From: Pseudarthrobacter sulfonivorans
GTDB lineage: Bacteria; Actinomycetota; Actinomycetes; Actinomycetales; Micrococcaceae
Assembly (NCBI RefSeq): GCF_024391045.1
Contig: NZ_JANFCZ010000010.1
Span: forward strand, 1-64,000
Direction: 5' to 3'
Length of the DNA stretch: 64,000 nucleotides
Shown here: positions 35,753-44,715 of the stretch, piece by piece
Position numbering within the stretch: position 1 is the stretch's first letter
Layout: each line of letters opens with the position of its first letter
Translations under genes and position numbers: made by a program
The notes under the pieces: generated by a model
Databases searched by the model: none
What the model saw: only the letters and a program-made list of their open reading frames with translations
What the model was told of the DNA's origin: nothing

Positions 35753-36562
35753 CTACCACGGCCGTTCCGCCCCGCTGCCGAAGTTATCGTCCCGAAGGTA
35801 CTCATCCCGCTCCTGCCCGGCGTTCCGCTGGCCCTGGGCCTGGCGGCTGCTCTCGTTGAGCTGGTCGAGCTGGCTCTGGGTCCCCGGTTCGGCCGGCTGC
35901 GCGGGCTCCCCGGAGTGGGTGCCAGGCCCAGGAGCCAAGGCGCCGGCGGCCGCTTCGCCCTTCCGCGTCAGCCGTTCCCCGGCCTGCTTCAGCTTGTCCG
36001 CCGCGGCACCGGCGCTGCCGCCGGCGCTGGAGTCGAAGCAACCGGCCGGGGCTCCCTCCACTACCGCAAGGCCCTCGGCGAAGAGCCGGGCAGCCGCAGC
36101 CGGGTCCCCCGCCATGGCCTTGGCATCACCGAGGCGTTCGATGCTCAGGGCCAGATTGACCCGGATGACGCAGCCGTCGGTCTGACCCGCCAGCTGCAGG
36201 GCTTCCTCGAAGCTGCGGCGCGCTCCGGCGTAGTCCCCGGCGAGGAACAGGCCGTCGCCGGCCGCGAGGGGCGCCTTGTGCGGTTCGGTGAAGTTGGCGA
36301 TGCGCAGCCCCGCGGCGGCATCCGCCAGTGCGCCGGAATTGCCGGCTTCGAAGGCGCTGCCGGCCGTTCCGGCGAATACCCCTACGCTGAGCAGCTTGGC
36401 GGCCAGGCAGAGCATGAGCAGGACCGGCAGGAGGGACCACCGGAGCAGCCGACGGCGGCGCTGCAGCCGGTCCCGCGGGGACTGGTTCCCCGGGGAATCG
36501 CGATGTACGGACGGGCCGCCGGAGGATCGGGAACTCGGGGGTGCCTGTGCCGGATGATTCAT
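35753..36562 (-). CDS. TPR-containing single-pass membrane protein of the MoxR/VWA operon
   Basis: 269 residues from the ATG at 36562, overlapping the preceding gene by ATGA; the frame open to 36691 is not used. A Pro/Ser-rich cytoplasmic start and basic DRLQRRRRLLRW precede one membrane helix (SLLPVLLMLCLAAKLLSVGVF). A tetratricopeptide-like helical domain follows (AGDGLFLAGDYAGARRSFEEALQLAG, VRVNLALSIERLGDAKAMAG), with a long Gln/Gly/Pro-rich tail. In other bacteria TPR proteins of this place (BatC/E type) assist membrane VWA complexes. Last gene of the operon. Confidence 0.75.
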   Translation of the reverse strand: MNHPAQAPPSSRSSGGPSVHRDSPGNQSPRDRLQRRRRLLRWSLLPVLLMLCLAAKLLSVGVFAGTAGSAFEAGNSGALADAAAGLRIANFTEPHKAPLAAGDGLFLAGDYAGARRSFEEALQLAGQTDGCVIRVNLALSIERLGDAKAMAGDPAAAARLFAEGLAVVEGAPAGCFDSSAGGSAGAAADKLKQAGERLTRKGEAAAGALAPGPGTHSGEPAQPAEPGTQSQLDQLNESSRQAQGQRNAGQERDEYLRDDNFGSGAERPW

Positions 36563-37656
36563 TTCCGTGCCTCCGCCAGGGGCCGCGCCGCGTCCGGACT
36601 TAAGCGTGCAGGCGGAAGCCGCCGCCAGTGGCGCAGCAACAGTACCGACTCCCGCAGTCCCAGCAGGAACGCTCCCAGGGCGAAGATCCAATAGAGCTCA
36701 GTCCGCCCGTCAAGCCCCAATTGGCCCGGATCCCGCTCGAGCGCGCCGGGATCTGCTGCCTGCATCATCGGCGCCACCGGCGCACCGGCCGAACGGTGGA
36801 CGTAGGGAACCCCCAACTGGCGGGCGATCCACTGCAGCCTGCCTTCGTCGATGACGGACAGCGCGTCCCCGCCCTTTCCTGAGGTCCGGTCCTGGATGTA
36901 GGCCGGCCCGCCGTCAGCGGCGGACCGCGGCCCGGTGTTCTCCTTCATCCGCCCGCCTTCCGGTGTGCCGTAGCCCAGGACAGCGCCCCCGTTGACCAGG
37001 CCGGCGTCAACCTTGATGGCTTCGGGCGCCGTGGCGCTGGTCTGTTCCCCGTCGCCCAGGTAATAGACCAGGCGGGGCCGTTCGGGGTGGCTGTCGCGCG
37101 CGGATCGCAGCCGCTCAACCAGGAGCTTTCCGGCGGCAGTGATGCTGCTCCCCTTGGAAAAGGCTGTCACCTGAGGCTGCAGGACCGCGGCGGCGGTGTC
37201 CAGTGCGGACGTGTCCGTGGTGAGGGGCATGCGGACAACGGCGTTGCTGTCGAACGTCAGGAGGGAAAAACGGGCGCCGGCCAGTTCACCGGCGATGGCC
37301 ATGATGTCCTGCCTGACACCATCCAACCGTGGTGAGTGGTTGCCGTAGTCTTCGGCAACGATGCTGCTGCTGGTGTCCACCACAAAGAAGACATTCACGT
37401 CCGCCGTAGCGGCCTGGGCACCGCCGCCGGGAATTCCGGGCCTGAGCGCGGCGGCCAGGAGCAGCAGCACCAGGCCGCTCCTCAGCAGCCAGTCATGGAA
37501 TTCGCGGCGGTCGCCCCCGGCGTAGCGGTCGCGTCCGGGGTCGCGTCCGGCGCCGCGCCCCCGGAACGCCAGGACCAGCCGCCAGGCCAGGAACAGCCCG
37601 GCGGCGGCAAAGAGTGTGGCCATCAGCCACCAGGGAAGGACGGGCTGCAGGGTCAT
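36559..37656 (-). CDS. Membrane-anchored VWA-domain protein (BatB-like)
   Basis: 365 residues. Two N-terminal membrane helices (WLMATLFAAAGLFLAWRLVLAF; LLRSGLVLLLLAAALRPGI) are followed by a von Willebrand A domain with an intact MIDAS start, FFVVDTSSSIVAEDYG, and RFSLLTFDSNAVVRMPLTTD. A third helix lies near residue 320 (LYWIFALGAFLLGLRE). It overlaps its neighbours by four bases on both sides. Such proteins work with a MoxR ATPase in assembly or stress functions at the membrane. Confidence 0.85.
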   Translation of the reverse strand: MTLQPVLPWWLMATLFAAAGLFLAWRLVLAFRGRGAGRDPGRDRYAGGDRREFHDWLLRSGLVLLLLAAALRPGIPGGGAQAATADVNVFFVVDTSSSIVAEDYGNHSPRLDGVRQDIMAIAGELAGARFSLLTFDSNAVVRMPLTTDTSALDTAAAVLQPQVTAFSKGSSITAAGKLLVERLRSARDSHPERPRLVYYLGDGEQTSATAPEAIKVDAGLVNGGAVLGYGTPEGGRMKENTGPRSAADGGPAYIQDRTSGKGGDALSVIDEGRLQWIARQLGVPYVHRSAGAPVAPMMQAADPGALERDPGQLGLDGRTELYWIFALGAFLLGLRESVLLLRHWRRLPPARLSPDAARPLAEARK

Positions 37657-38723
37657 GGCCGCAACCGCCAGGACGCGCCGGCCAGGACCAGCCCGGACAG
37701 GAGCGCCACCGTCAGGGGAAGGTCGGGCAGGTCCGAAACCACGGCGCGCGGCGCACCCTGCATTGCGGCTGCTTCCGTGGCCTGCACCCGGCGGACGATG
37801 TCCGCCACGGCATCCGGGCTGTTCAGCGCATAGTACGCACCGCCGCCGGCTTCAGCTGTGGCCCGCAGCCGGGCAGCGGGCTGGCCCGGGCCGGGACCGT
37901 AGTCGAAGTCGCCGGGATTCAACGCGTATACCCGGACGCCACGATCCCGGGCCAGGGCGCTCGCCTGTTCGAGGGTGAAGATCGGGTCACCTGACAAGTA
38001 GTTGTCGGTGGCAAGAATGACGGACCGGGATCGCTGGGCGGCAGGGTCCGGGCTGCTTCCGGCGCCGCCCGTGGCGGCACCGGTGCCAGCACCAGTGCCG
38101 GAATCCGCCGCAGAATTCGCAGCGGAATTCGCGGCGGGGAACCCCTTGACGCAGGACGCCAGGCCATCGCCGATCAGCGAGGATCCCCGGCCGCTCCAGG
38201 TGCCATCCAGGAAGCCCGCGCTGCCCGGGTCTCCGTCGAAGGCGGCCTTGGCCAGCTTGAGCTGTTCCTGCACATAGTCGTAGTCATCGGTCAGCGGAAA
38301 GACCTGCACCGCGCTGCTGTCGAAAATGGTGAGGCCAATCCTTTCGCCGTCGAATTCCTTCGCCAGGACACCAAAGATCTCCACGACGGCCGAGTCTGCA
38401 CTGCTCATCGAGCCGGAACTGTCCAGGCACAGCATGATGTCCCGGTTCCGCTGTTCGGGCCGGATGGTGGTCAGTTCAACGGGGCGCGCCGCCGCGGCCA
38501 CAGCGGACACCAGCAAGGTCCCTGCCGCGAGCGCCGCCACGGCGAGCCAGCGGCGGTGGCGCCGGAGGGCCGCCTGGTATTCAGGCAGGGCGGTAAGGCG
38601 GTCCGCATGGGCCACCGGCCGCCGTCGTGCGTCTGCCCGCGGGTCCGCGCGGAACGTGCGCCAGAAAGCCACGGCCGCCAGCAGCAGCGCGAGCGGAATC
38701 ACCCACCAGAACGTCAGTTCCAT
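37653..38723 (-). CDS. Membrane-anchored VWA-domain protein (BatA-like)
   Basis: 356 residues from the ATG at 38723; the much longer open frame to 39131 is a shadow of the next gene. Helices WWVIPLALLLAAVAFWRTF and WLAVAALAAGTLLVSAVAAA flank a cytoplasmic loop. The VWA domain has a full MIDAS DSSGSM and RIGLTIFDSSAVQVFPLTDDY. An alanine/glycine-rich insert of about 30 residues (ANSAANSAADSGTGAG...) splits the domain before SRSVILATDN. A last helix (LPLTVALLSGLVLAGASW) closes it. It overlaps both neighbours. Confidence 0.85.
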   Translation of the reverse strand: MELTFWWVIPLALLLAAVAFWRTFRADPRADARRRPVAHADRLTALPEYQAALRRHRRWLAVAALAAGTLLVSAVAAAARPVELTTIRPEQRNRDIMLCLDSSGSMSSADSAVVEIFGVLAKEFDGERIGLTIFDSSAVQVFPLTDDYDYVQEQLKLAKAAFDGDPGSAGFLDGTWSGRGSSLIGDGLASCVKGFPAANSAANSAADSGTGAGTGAATGGAGSSPDPAAQRSRSVILATDNYLSGDPIFTLEQASALARDRGVRVYALNPGDFDYGPGPGQPAARLRATAEAGGGAYYALNSPDAVADIVRRVQATEAAAMQGAPRAVVSDLPDLPLTVALLSGLVLAGASWRLRP

Positions 38724-39184
38724 TGCCACACCGCCTGCCGGGCCTGCTCTGCCGATTCCAGGAGGGGGGGCAGGGGTTCGGGCCCGAACTCGCCGGGGTA
38801 GGTCCTTCCGACGGCCTCGGCGATGCCGGGAAGCGGGTGCCCGCGCAGCTCGGCAAGGGTCATCCTGGGGGCGTCCACACCGGTGACGTCGCGGACGAAG
38901 CTGCGGACCAGCAGGCTCAGCTCCTGGTGCGATTCGCGGTAAGTCAGCGAGCCGTCGGCGGCACCGGCGGCCACGGCGTCGATCCGGTGCAGGTAGGCCT
39001 GCTTGAGTGCAGGAAGGTCCGACGGCGCGGTGAACCGGGCAGGCGGGGCGGGTCTCCGCCGTTGGCGGGTGCTGAGGAACACGAAGCAGTACCAGCCCAG
39101 GGCGAGCGCGAGGAGGGCAATGCCCGCCCACATCCAGCCCTGGCTGTACTGGAGGGGTCCGATGAGTCCGGGATCAGCCTGCAC
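38714..39184 (-). CDS. Small single-pass membrane protein of the MoxR/VWA operon (DUF4381-like)
   Basis: 156 residues from a GTG at 39184 that lies inside the end of the DUF58 gene. One membrane helix (MWAGIALLALALGWYCFVFLS) is followed by a basic linker and a soluble helical domain (DLPALKQAYLHRIDAVAAGA, SHQELSLLVRSFVRDVTGVDA, LAELRGHPLPGIAEAVGRTYP). The position and layout between DUF58 and the VWA genes fit DUF4381/BatD-adjacent proteins. Function unknown beyond the complex. Confidence 0.75.
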   Translation of the reverse strand: MQADPGLIGPLQYSQGWMWAGIALLALALGWYCFVFLSTRQRRRPAPPARFTAPSDLPALKQAYLHRIDAVAAGAADGSLTYRESHQELSLLVRSFVRDVTGVDAPRMTLAELRGHPLPGIAEAVGRTYPGEFGPEPLPPLLESAEQARQAVWQWN

Positions 39185-40058
39185 GCCGGTGCCTTTCCAG
39201 GAGGGCGAACAGTTCAGTCATTACCATGCTGGTGCCGGTCACGCGGCCTTCACTGATGCCTGCGCGGCGGAACATGGCCTGCCTGCCGGCATCCCGCTCC
39301 CCCGCTGCCTTGGCGTACGCTTCGGCGACCGCCGGGGATGCGGCCAGGTGTGCCATCAGCGCCGAGGAGTCCGCCACGCTGAAGGCGTCCTGGCCGGAGT
39401 CGCCTTCCCCGGCGAGGTTCGCGTCGCGGATCGTGAGCCAGAGGATTTCGTGCTGGGCACGCAGCCGGCGCAGCAGCTGTTCGAGGTCCGGGCCGGCAGC
39501 GACTTCGTCCGCTACGACGAACAGCAGGAACCTGCCCTTCACCGTGCGTGCCACGTGATCCAGCTGCGCCTCGATCCGGCTGGGCCCCGCGTCCAGGGTG
39601 GGGGCGGAATCGATCTTCCGCAGGAGCCGTTCCAGGTGGGCTTCGCCGGCCTTCGCCGGGATGGCGTGCGTGCGCTGACTGTCCCCGCAGACCAGGCCCA
39701 CCACGTCACCGTGCCGCTGCGCGAGGTAGCCCACCACCCCGAGGGCCATGACGGCGACGTCTTTTTTGGGTTCGCCGTCGCGAGCCTCGGCCGCCATGTT
39801 CCGGCCGGTATCCGTGACCAGCAGAACGGTCTGCCGCCGCACCGCCACATACCGTTTGATGAGCGGCGACCCGTGCCGGGCGGACGCTTTCCAGTCGATG
39901 TCGCGGACGTCGTCGCCCGGGACGTAGGCCCGGAGATCGTCAAAGTCGAGGCTGCGGCCGCGGAACACCGAACCGTACTCGCCGTCGAGCATGCCGCGGG
40001 CTTGGCGGTGGGCGAAGATGGACATCTTCGACTTCACCCGCGTCAGGAGGCTGGTCAC
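39174..40058 (-). CDS. DUF58 domain protein
   Basis: 294 residues. It has the diagnostic GEYGSVFRGRSLDFDDLRAYVPGDDVRDIDWKASARHGSPLIKRYVAVRRQTVLLVTDTG. DUF58 has a degenerate VWA-like fold, and its genes follow moxR in nearly all such operons, as here (8 bases apart). No membrane segment is seen in this version. It probably links the ATPase with the membrane VWA proteins. Confidence 0.92.
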   Translation of the reverse strand: MTSLLTRVKSKMSIFAHRQARGMLDGEYGSVFRGRSLDFDDLRAYVPGDDVRDIDWKASARHGSPLIKRYVAVRRQTVLLVTDTGRNMAAEARDGEPKKDVAVMALGVVGYLAQRHGDVVGLVCGDSQRTHAIPAKAGEAHLERLLRKIDSAPTLDAGPSRIEAQLDHVARTVKGRFLLFVVADEVAAGPDLEQLLRRLRAQHEILWLTIRDANLAGEGDSGQDAFSVADSSALMAHLAASPAVAEAYAKAAGERDAGRQAMFRRAGISEGRVTGTSMVMTELFALLERHRRAG

Positions 40059-40066
40059 TGTGCGGC

Positions 40067-41074
40067 TCAGGGAGTCTGGACGGACGCCACGACGGCGTCA
40101 ATGACCGCCTCCACGGGAACCTGTTCTGCAACGGCGTCGAACCCCAGGATCAGGCGGTGCCGCAGGACGCGGTGGGCGAGCGATTTCACGTCCTCCGGAA
40201 TCACGTGGTCCCTGCCGCTCAGGAGTGCCACGGCCCGGGCGGCCTGGCTGAAGGCAATGCTGGCGCGGGGGCTGGCGCCGAATTCAATGAAGCCGGCGAG
40301 GCGGCGGTCGATGTACTGCACGGCGTTGCGGGTGACAAACACCAGGCCCACGATGTAGTTGATGATGGCGGGGTCGATATAGATCCGGCGGGCCACTTCC
40401 TGCACGCCGGCCACGGCGTCCAGGGAAGCCGCGGCCGCCGGTTTCTGCTCCGCCGTGAACACCCCGGCGTCAATGCGCCGGAGGATCTCCGTTTCCTCGG
40501 CGGGCGACGGGTAATCCAGCACATCCTTGAGCATAAAGCGGTCCATTTGGGCTTCCGGCAGCTGGTATGTGCCTTCCTGCTCGATCGGGTTCTGCGTGGC
40601 GAGCACCAGGAACGGCGAGGGCAGCCTGTATTCTTGGCCCCCGATGGAGGTCTGCCGTTCCTGCATAGCTTCGAGCATGGCGCTCTGTGTCTTGGCGCTG
40701 GAGCGGTTGATCTCATCGAGCAGGACAATGTTGGCGTGCACCGGCCCGAGCTGCGTGATGAAAGTACCCTTCGCGGCGTCATAGATCTGTGTGCCCACGA
40801 TGTCGCTCGGCAGCAGGTCCGGGGTGCACTGGATCCGCCGGAAGTCCGCGCTGACGGCCTCGGCCACGGTCTGGGCCGCCGTGGTTTTGGCCAGCCCCGG
40901 AACGCTTTCGAGCAGGATGTGGCCGCCGGTGAAGAGGCCCACCAGCAGGGACTCCCGAAGCCGTTCCTGGCCCACCACCTTGGCGTCGAAGCTGCGGGAA
41001 ATGTTGGCGGCCACCTGCTGTGCCCGGGCCAGTTCCGCCGGTTCGATTCGTGCGGGCGAACTGGTCTGAAGCAA
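40067..41074 (-). CDS. MoxR family AAA+ ATPase
   Basis: 335 residues from the TTG at 41074, which has a GGGGGAGA site; the frame to 41182 lacks one. Walker A is HILLESVPGLAKTTAAQ, Walker B NIVLLDEINRSSAKTQSAMLEAM, sensor 1 LVLATQNPIEQEGTYQLPEAQ with the MoxR-specific MDRF. The C-terminal lid contains SPRASIAFSQAARAVALLSGRDHV. These ATPases remodel or activate partner proteins containing VWA domains. First gene of the six-gene operon, likely transcribed from the 154-base gap before 41229. Confidence 0.95.
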   Translation of the reverse strand: MLQTSSPARIEPAELARAQQVAANISRSFDAKVVGQERLRESLLVGLFTGGHILLESVPGLAKTTAAQTVAEAVSADFRRIQCTPDLLPSDIVGTQIYDAAKGTFITQLGPVHANIVLLDEINRSSAKTQSAMLEAMQERQTSIGGQEYRLPSPFLVLATQNPIEQEGTYQLPEAQMDRFMLKDVLDYPSPAEETEILRRIDAGVFTAEQKPAAAASLDAVAGVQEVARRIYIDPAIINYIVGLVFVTRNAVQYIDRRLAGFIEFGASPRASIAFSQAARAVALLSGRDHVIPEDVKSLAHRVLRHRLILGFDAVAEQVPVEAVIDAVVASVQTP

Positions 41075-41216
41075 TGGATCTCCCCCTGATGGCTGATGCC
41101 TGGTGACTGCGGTCTGCTGTGTGGCCGCACGGCGGCTCTCCGCCCGCCATCCTATCCAAGCCACCCGGTGTCCGGCCTGCAATGGGGACCCCTCCCCATG
41201 GCAGGTCCCTCGGGTC

Positions 41217-41228
41217 TATTCTGTTGGA
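41217..41228 (+). promoter_or_regulatory. -10 element of the small gene at 41229 (leaderless layout)
   Basis: TATTCT (41217-41222), preceded by CGGGTC, lies six bases before the ATG. It has the same arrangement and upstream decamer (TCGGGTCTAT) as the promoter at 30660. Confidence 0.5.
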
Positions 41229-41426
41229 ATGATTGAGCTACCAGCCAGTTACCAGGAGTATCTCGCAGGCAAAAGCGAGAGTTTCGTCAACACCGTGCGG
41301 CCCATCCTGATGCAGTCGGCAGCGGATAAGTCCCACGGCGTGCGGGTACTCAACCTGCCGCACGGCCACCAGGCCCATTTGGACGACGCCATCCCGTTCG
41401 GGACTGTCGTGGAGGACATTGACTGA
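41229..41426 (+). CDS. Small hypothetical protein, 65 residues
   Basis: The ATG at 41229 sits at leaderless spacing from a good -10. The product, MIELPASYQEYLAGKSESFV...GVRVLNLPHGHQAHLDDAIPFGTVVEDID, is balanced in composition, with no membrane segment, and ends just before the convergent permease gene. The GHQAH segment and acidic tail could bind a metal, but nothing shows it. The frame to 41103 upstream has no start signal. I do not recognise the family; the promoter layout is the main support that it is real. Confidence 0.5.
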   Translation: MIELPASYQEYLAGKSESFVNTVRPILMQSAADKSHGVRVLNLPHGHQAHLDDAIPFGTVVEDID

Positions 41427-41454
41427 CCGCAGGGACTTGCGCGTGGGGGCCGCG

Positions 41455-42339
41455 CTAGCCTTTCACGGCACCTGACAGGGCGAAGGAGCTGCCCGCGCCG
41501 CGGGCCACCACGACGTAGAGGGCCAGGACCGGCACTGAATACAGGATGGAAAAAGCGGCCAACTGCCCGTAGGCCACAGCCCCGTGCTGTCCGAAGAAGC
41601 TGAAGATCGACACGGCCGCGGGCTGCCGCGCTTCGGTCAGCAGCAGCACGAAGGGGACAAAGAAGTTTCCCCAGGCCTGGATGAACACAAAGATGAACAC
41701 CACGCCCAGCCCCTGCCGCATCAGGGGAAGCACAATGGTCCGCAGCGCCGTGAGTCCGGAGGCTCCGTCCACCCAGGCTGCCTCCTCCAGTGATAGCGGC
41801 ACGGCATCCATGAAGTTCTTCGTCATCCAGATCGCCATGGGCAGGGTGGTGGTGGCCATAAAGAAAATCGTGGCGGGCATCGAATCCAACAGGTCCAGTT
41901 GAACGAACAGCCCGTAGACCGGGACCATGATGGCCGTTATCGGCAGGCACGTGCCGAACAGGATCGTATACAGGAACGGGCGGTTGAACCGGGACTGGTA
42001 CCGGGAGAGCGGATACGCGGCCAGGACGGCCGCTGCGAGGTTGACGGCAGCAGTTCCTGCGGACAGGACCATGCTGTTCCACAGTGGCTGGAAGAGCAGC
42101 CCGGGCGTCATGATCGCGGTGAAATTGGCCAGGGAGACCTCGCGCGGGAGCCTTGCCTCGTGCCCGGCTGAGGCATCCACGGAAGCGAGCACCAGCCACA
42201 GCAGGGGCAGGACAAAGCAGGCACCAATCAGGATCAGGGCAGCGTCCGCCGGGACCCGGGCGCGCTGCTGTGCCCGCGACACCGCACCGCCTGCCGTCCG
42301 CCGCCTGCTCCCGGCGGTGCCCCGCACCGGCGTCGTCAT
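41455..42339 (-). CDS. Carbohydrate ABC transporter permease (MalG-type)
   Basis: 294 residues with six predicted membrane helices and an arginine-rich N-tail. The ATPase-docking EAA loop reads EEAAWVDGASGLTALRTIVLPLM. Typical MalG-family start after the tail is AALILIGACFVLPLLWLVLASVD. It overlaps the preceding permease by ATGA. With its partner it should import an oligosaccharide or glycoside; the ligand cannot be named. Confidence 0.92.
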   Translation of the reverse strand: MTTPVRGTAGSRRRTAGGAVSRAQQRARVPADAALILIGACFVLPLLWLVLASVDASAGHEARLPREVSLANFTAIMTPGLLFQPLWNSMVLSAGTAAVNLAAAVLAAYPLSRYQSRFNRPFLYTILFGTCLPITAIMVPVYGLFVQLDLLDSMPATIFFMATTTLPMAIWMTKNFMDAVPLSLEEAAWVDGASGLTALRTIVLPLMRQGLGVVFIFVFIQAWGNFFVPFVLLLTEARQPAAVSIFSFFGQHGAVAYGQLAAFSILYSVPVLALYVVVARGAGSSFALSGAVKG

Positions 42340-43253
42340 GGCTTGGACTCCCGGAGGAGGCGGACATAGGCTGCACCGAAAACCAGGCCGATCAGGATCA
42401 GGACGGACGCCACGGCCGTCCCATAGCCGATGTCACCAAACTTGAATGCCTCCTGGTAAGCCAGCACCGGAAGGGTGGTGCTGGCATTGGCAGGGCCGCC
42501 CGCCGTCATGACCCAGATGAGGGTGAAGACGGCGAGGGTCTGCAGGGTGATGAGCATCAGGTTGGTGGCGATGCTGCCCCTGATCATGGGGAGGGTCACG
42601 TAGGCCAGCCGCTGCCAGCCGCCGGCACCGTCCATCAGCGCGGCCTCCGTGACCTCGCCGGGAACTTCGTCCAGGGCGGCCCGGTACACCAGCATGGAAA
42701 AGGCCGTGCCGCGCCAGATGTTGGCAAGCATGATGGCCACCATGGGGAATGAATACAGCCAGTCGGGACGGCCCAGGCCCACGGAACCCAGTAACTGGTT
42801 CAGCGTCCCGTCGCGGCTGAAGTAAGCGTACGCGGCGAACGCCGCCACGATTTCCGGCAGTACCCAGGCGGCCACCACTGCGGTTCCGACGACGGCGGTC
42901 ACCGGCCGGCGCGCCCGCCGCATCAGGACGGCGATGGCCAGTCCCAGGACGTTCTGGCCCACGATGGCTGAGCCCGCGACGAAGATAACGGTCAAGGCAA
43001 GGGACAGGGGCAGGACCGGATCGGTGAAAAGGCGCTGGTAGTTCTCCAACCCCACCCAGCCGGGACTGCGGGCATTGCGGCCGGTCAGGGCGGCGTTGGT
43101 GAACGAGGCGTGGAAGGCCCACAGGACCGGTCCGGCCAGGAACACCAGCAGGAGCAGCACGGCCGGGATCACCGGGAGCAGCCGCGCCCGCCGCCGGAGC
43201 AGCGGATGAACCCGGCTGACGGCGCGCTGCCGCGGGGACGTGGACATTGCCAC
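42336..43253 (-). CDS. Carbohydrate ABC transporter permease (MalF-type)
   Basis: 305 residues, six membrane helices. The EAA loop is EVTEAALMDGAGGWQRLAYVTLPMI; the helix before it follows FSMLVYRAALDEVPG. Its start is three bases after the stop of the binding-protein gene. No ATPase gene is in the operon, which is usual in actinobacteria, where a shared MsiK-type ATPase, encoded elsewhere, energises many sugar importers. Confidence 0.92.
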   Translation of the reverse strand: MAMSTSPRQRAVSRVHPLLRRRARLLPVIPAVLLLLVFLAGPVLWAFHASFTNAALTGRNARSPGWVGLENYQRLFTDPVLPLSLALTVIFVAGSAIVGQNVLGLAIAVLMRRARRPVTAVVGTAVVAAWVLPEIVAAFAAYAYFSRDGTLNQLLGSVGLGRPDWLYSFPMVAIMLANIWRGTAFSMLVYRAALDEVPGEVTEAALMDGAGGWQRLAYVTLPMIRGSIATNLMLITLQTLAVFTLIWVMTAGGPANASTTLPVLAYQEAFKFGDIGYGTAVASVLILIGLVFGAAYVRLLRESKP

Positions 43254-43256
43254 AAG

Positions 43257-44609
43257 CTACTTCACGACGGTTTTGGCGTCACCTACGATGCCCTTCACCG
43301 CCGAGTCGTACTCTGCGGCGGCCTGCTCAGGGGATTTCGCGCCCGTGATCACAGCCTCGGTTGCCTCCTGGACAGCTGCCGAGATCCGTGGGTAGTCGGC
43401 TGTGGCGGGGCGGTAGTGCGTGACGGACACGAGTTGGGACACGTCCTTCACAAACGGGTTGGCCGCCTGATAGGCGGCGTCGGAGGCAACGTCCTTGCGG
43501 ACTGCGATCTGGGAGCTTGCGATGTTGAAGGCCAGGGAGTTCTTCTGGTTCAAGGCGGCGGAAAGGAAGTCGAACGCCAGTTGGGGATCCTTGGTCGCGG
43601 CCCCGACCGCGAGCGTCCACCCGCCGGACATGCTGACCCCGCCGGGCGCCTGGCCTTTCTGGGTGGGAAATGCGGCCACGCCCATGTCCTGACCGTAGTC
43701 GGGCCACTCGTAGCTGCCGCCTTTCTGCCAGAAGGAGGGCGTATAGGAGCCTTCCACCGTGGCGGCCATTTTGCCCTGCGGGAGCCACTCCCCGAAGACC
43801 TTCTTCCACACATTTGCGTCGAGCGCCTCGGCCGGCGAAACAGCCAGCTTTTCGTCGTAGAGGGTTTTGAGGAAGGCCAGCGAATCCGTGAAGCCCTGCG
43901 AACCCAGCACCCACTTTTTGGCATTGGCGTCGTAGAGTTCGGCCCCGGTTCCGTACAGCAGCTCATAGAAGCTTTGCATTACGGTGCCTTCACCGGTGGC
44001 CTTGCCGGCATACATGTTGAACGGCACCACTGCGGGGTTGCCGGCCTTGATCTTCCGCGCCGTGTCCAGGATATCCTGCCAGGTGCGGGGTTCCCACGGG
44101 ACACTGATGCCGGCGGCGGTGAGGACTTTCTTGTTGTACCAGATGGCCCGGGTGTCGGTGCCCAGCGGGACCGCGTACGTGCCGCCGTCGTCCCCCAGTC
44201 CTGCCGCCTTGGCGCCATCCTCAAACGAGTCCCAGTCCTTCCACCCGTCGAGAAGACTGTCCAGTTTCAGGAGGTACCCGGCATCGACGTCGGAGCGCAC
44301 CTTGAAGGTGTCCTCGTAGAAAACGTCCGGGGCGGTGGAGGCTGAGCGGAGGGCCAGAGCAAGTTTGGTTCCGTAATCGTCGTCGTTCGCCTGGATGGGT
44401 TCCAACGCAACAGTGACACCCTGATGGGCGGCCTCAAATTCCTGCTTGGCGGACTGGAAGAGAGTGTCCAGTGCGCTGAAGGAGTCCGTCTTCTGGTAGA
44501 CCACCTTGAGGGTTTTGGTTTCCGCTTGAGGGGCGGCCGGTGAACAGGCAGCCAGCGCCATGGCCACAGCGGCAAACACTGACAAAATTTTCAAGGCCCG
44601 AGGACGCAT
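43257..44609 (-). CDS. Sugar ABC transporter substrate-binding lipoprotein
   Basis: 450 residues from the ATG at 44609 (GGAG site); the longer frame to 44822 is not used. A lipoprotein signal ends in LAACSPAAP, so the mature protein is anchored outside. The body is a family-1 solute-binding fold: TLKVVYQKTDSFSALDTLFQ, VALEPIQANDDDYGTKLALAL, AVPLGTDTRAIWYNKKVLTAAGI and SMSGGWTLAVGAATKDP. Neighbours are two permeases behind and a ROK regulator 106 bases ahead on the same strand. Confidence 0.92.
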   Translation of the reverse strand: MRPRALKILSVFAAVAMALAACSPAAPQAETKTLKVVYQKTDSFSALDTLFQSAKQEFEAAHQGVTVALEPIQANDDDYGTKLALALRSASTAPDVFYEDTFKVRSDVDAGYLLKLDSLLDGWKDWDSFEDGAKAAGLGDDGGTYAVPLGTDTRAIWYNKKVLTAAGISVPWEPRTWQDILDTARKIKAGNPAVVPFNMYAGKATGEGTVMQSFYELLYGTGAELYDANAKKWVLGSQGFTDSLAFLKTLYDEKLAVSPAEALDANVWKKVFGEWLPQGKMAATVEGSYTPSFWQKGGSYEWPDYGQDMGVAAFPTQKGQAPGGVSMSGGWTLAVGAATKDPQLAFDFLSAALNQKNSLAFNIASSQIAVRKDVASDAAYQAANPFVKDVSQLVSVTHYRPATADYPRISAAVQEATEAVITGAKSPEQAAAEYDSAVKGIVGDAKTVVK

Positions 44610-44715
44610 GATGCTCCATTCAAATAATGGCTGCCGTCCCTTGTAACTGCGGGCCCCCAGCCGCGGCGATATGCACATGCTAGATGGGGCTCCTGCCGCA
44701 GGCAAGGAGCCCTGG

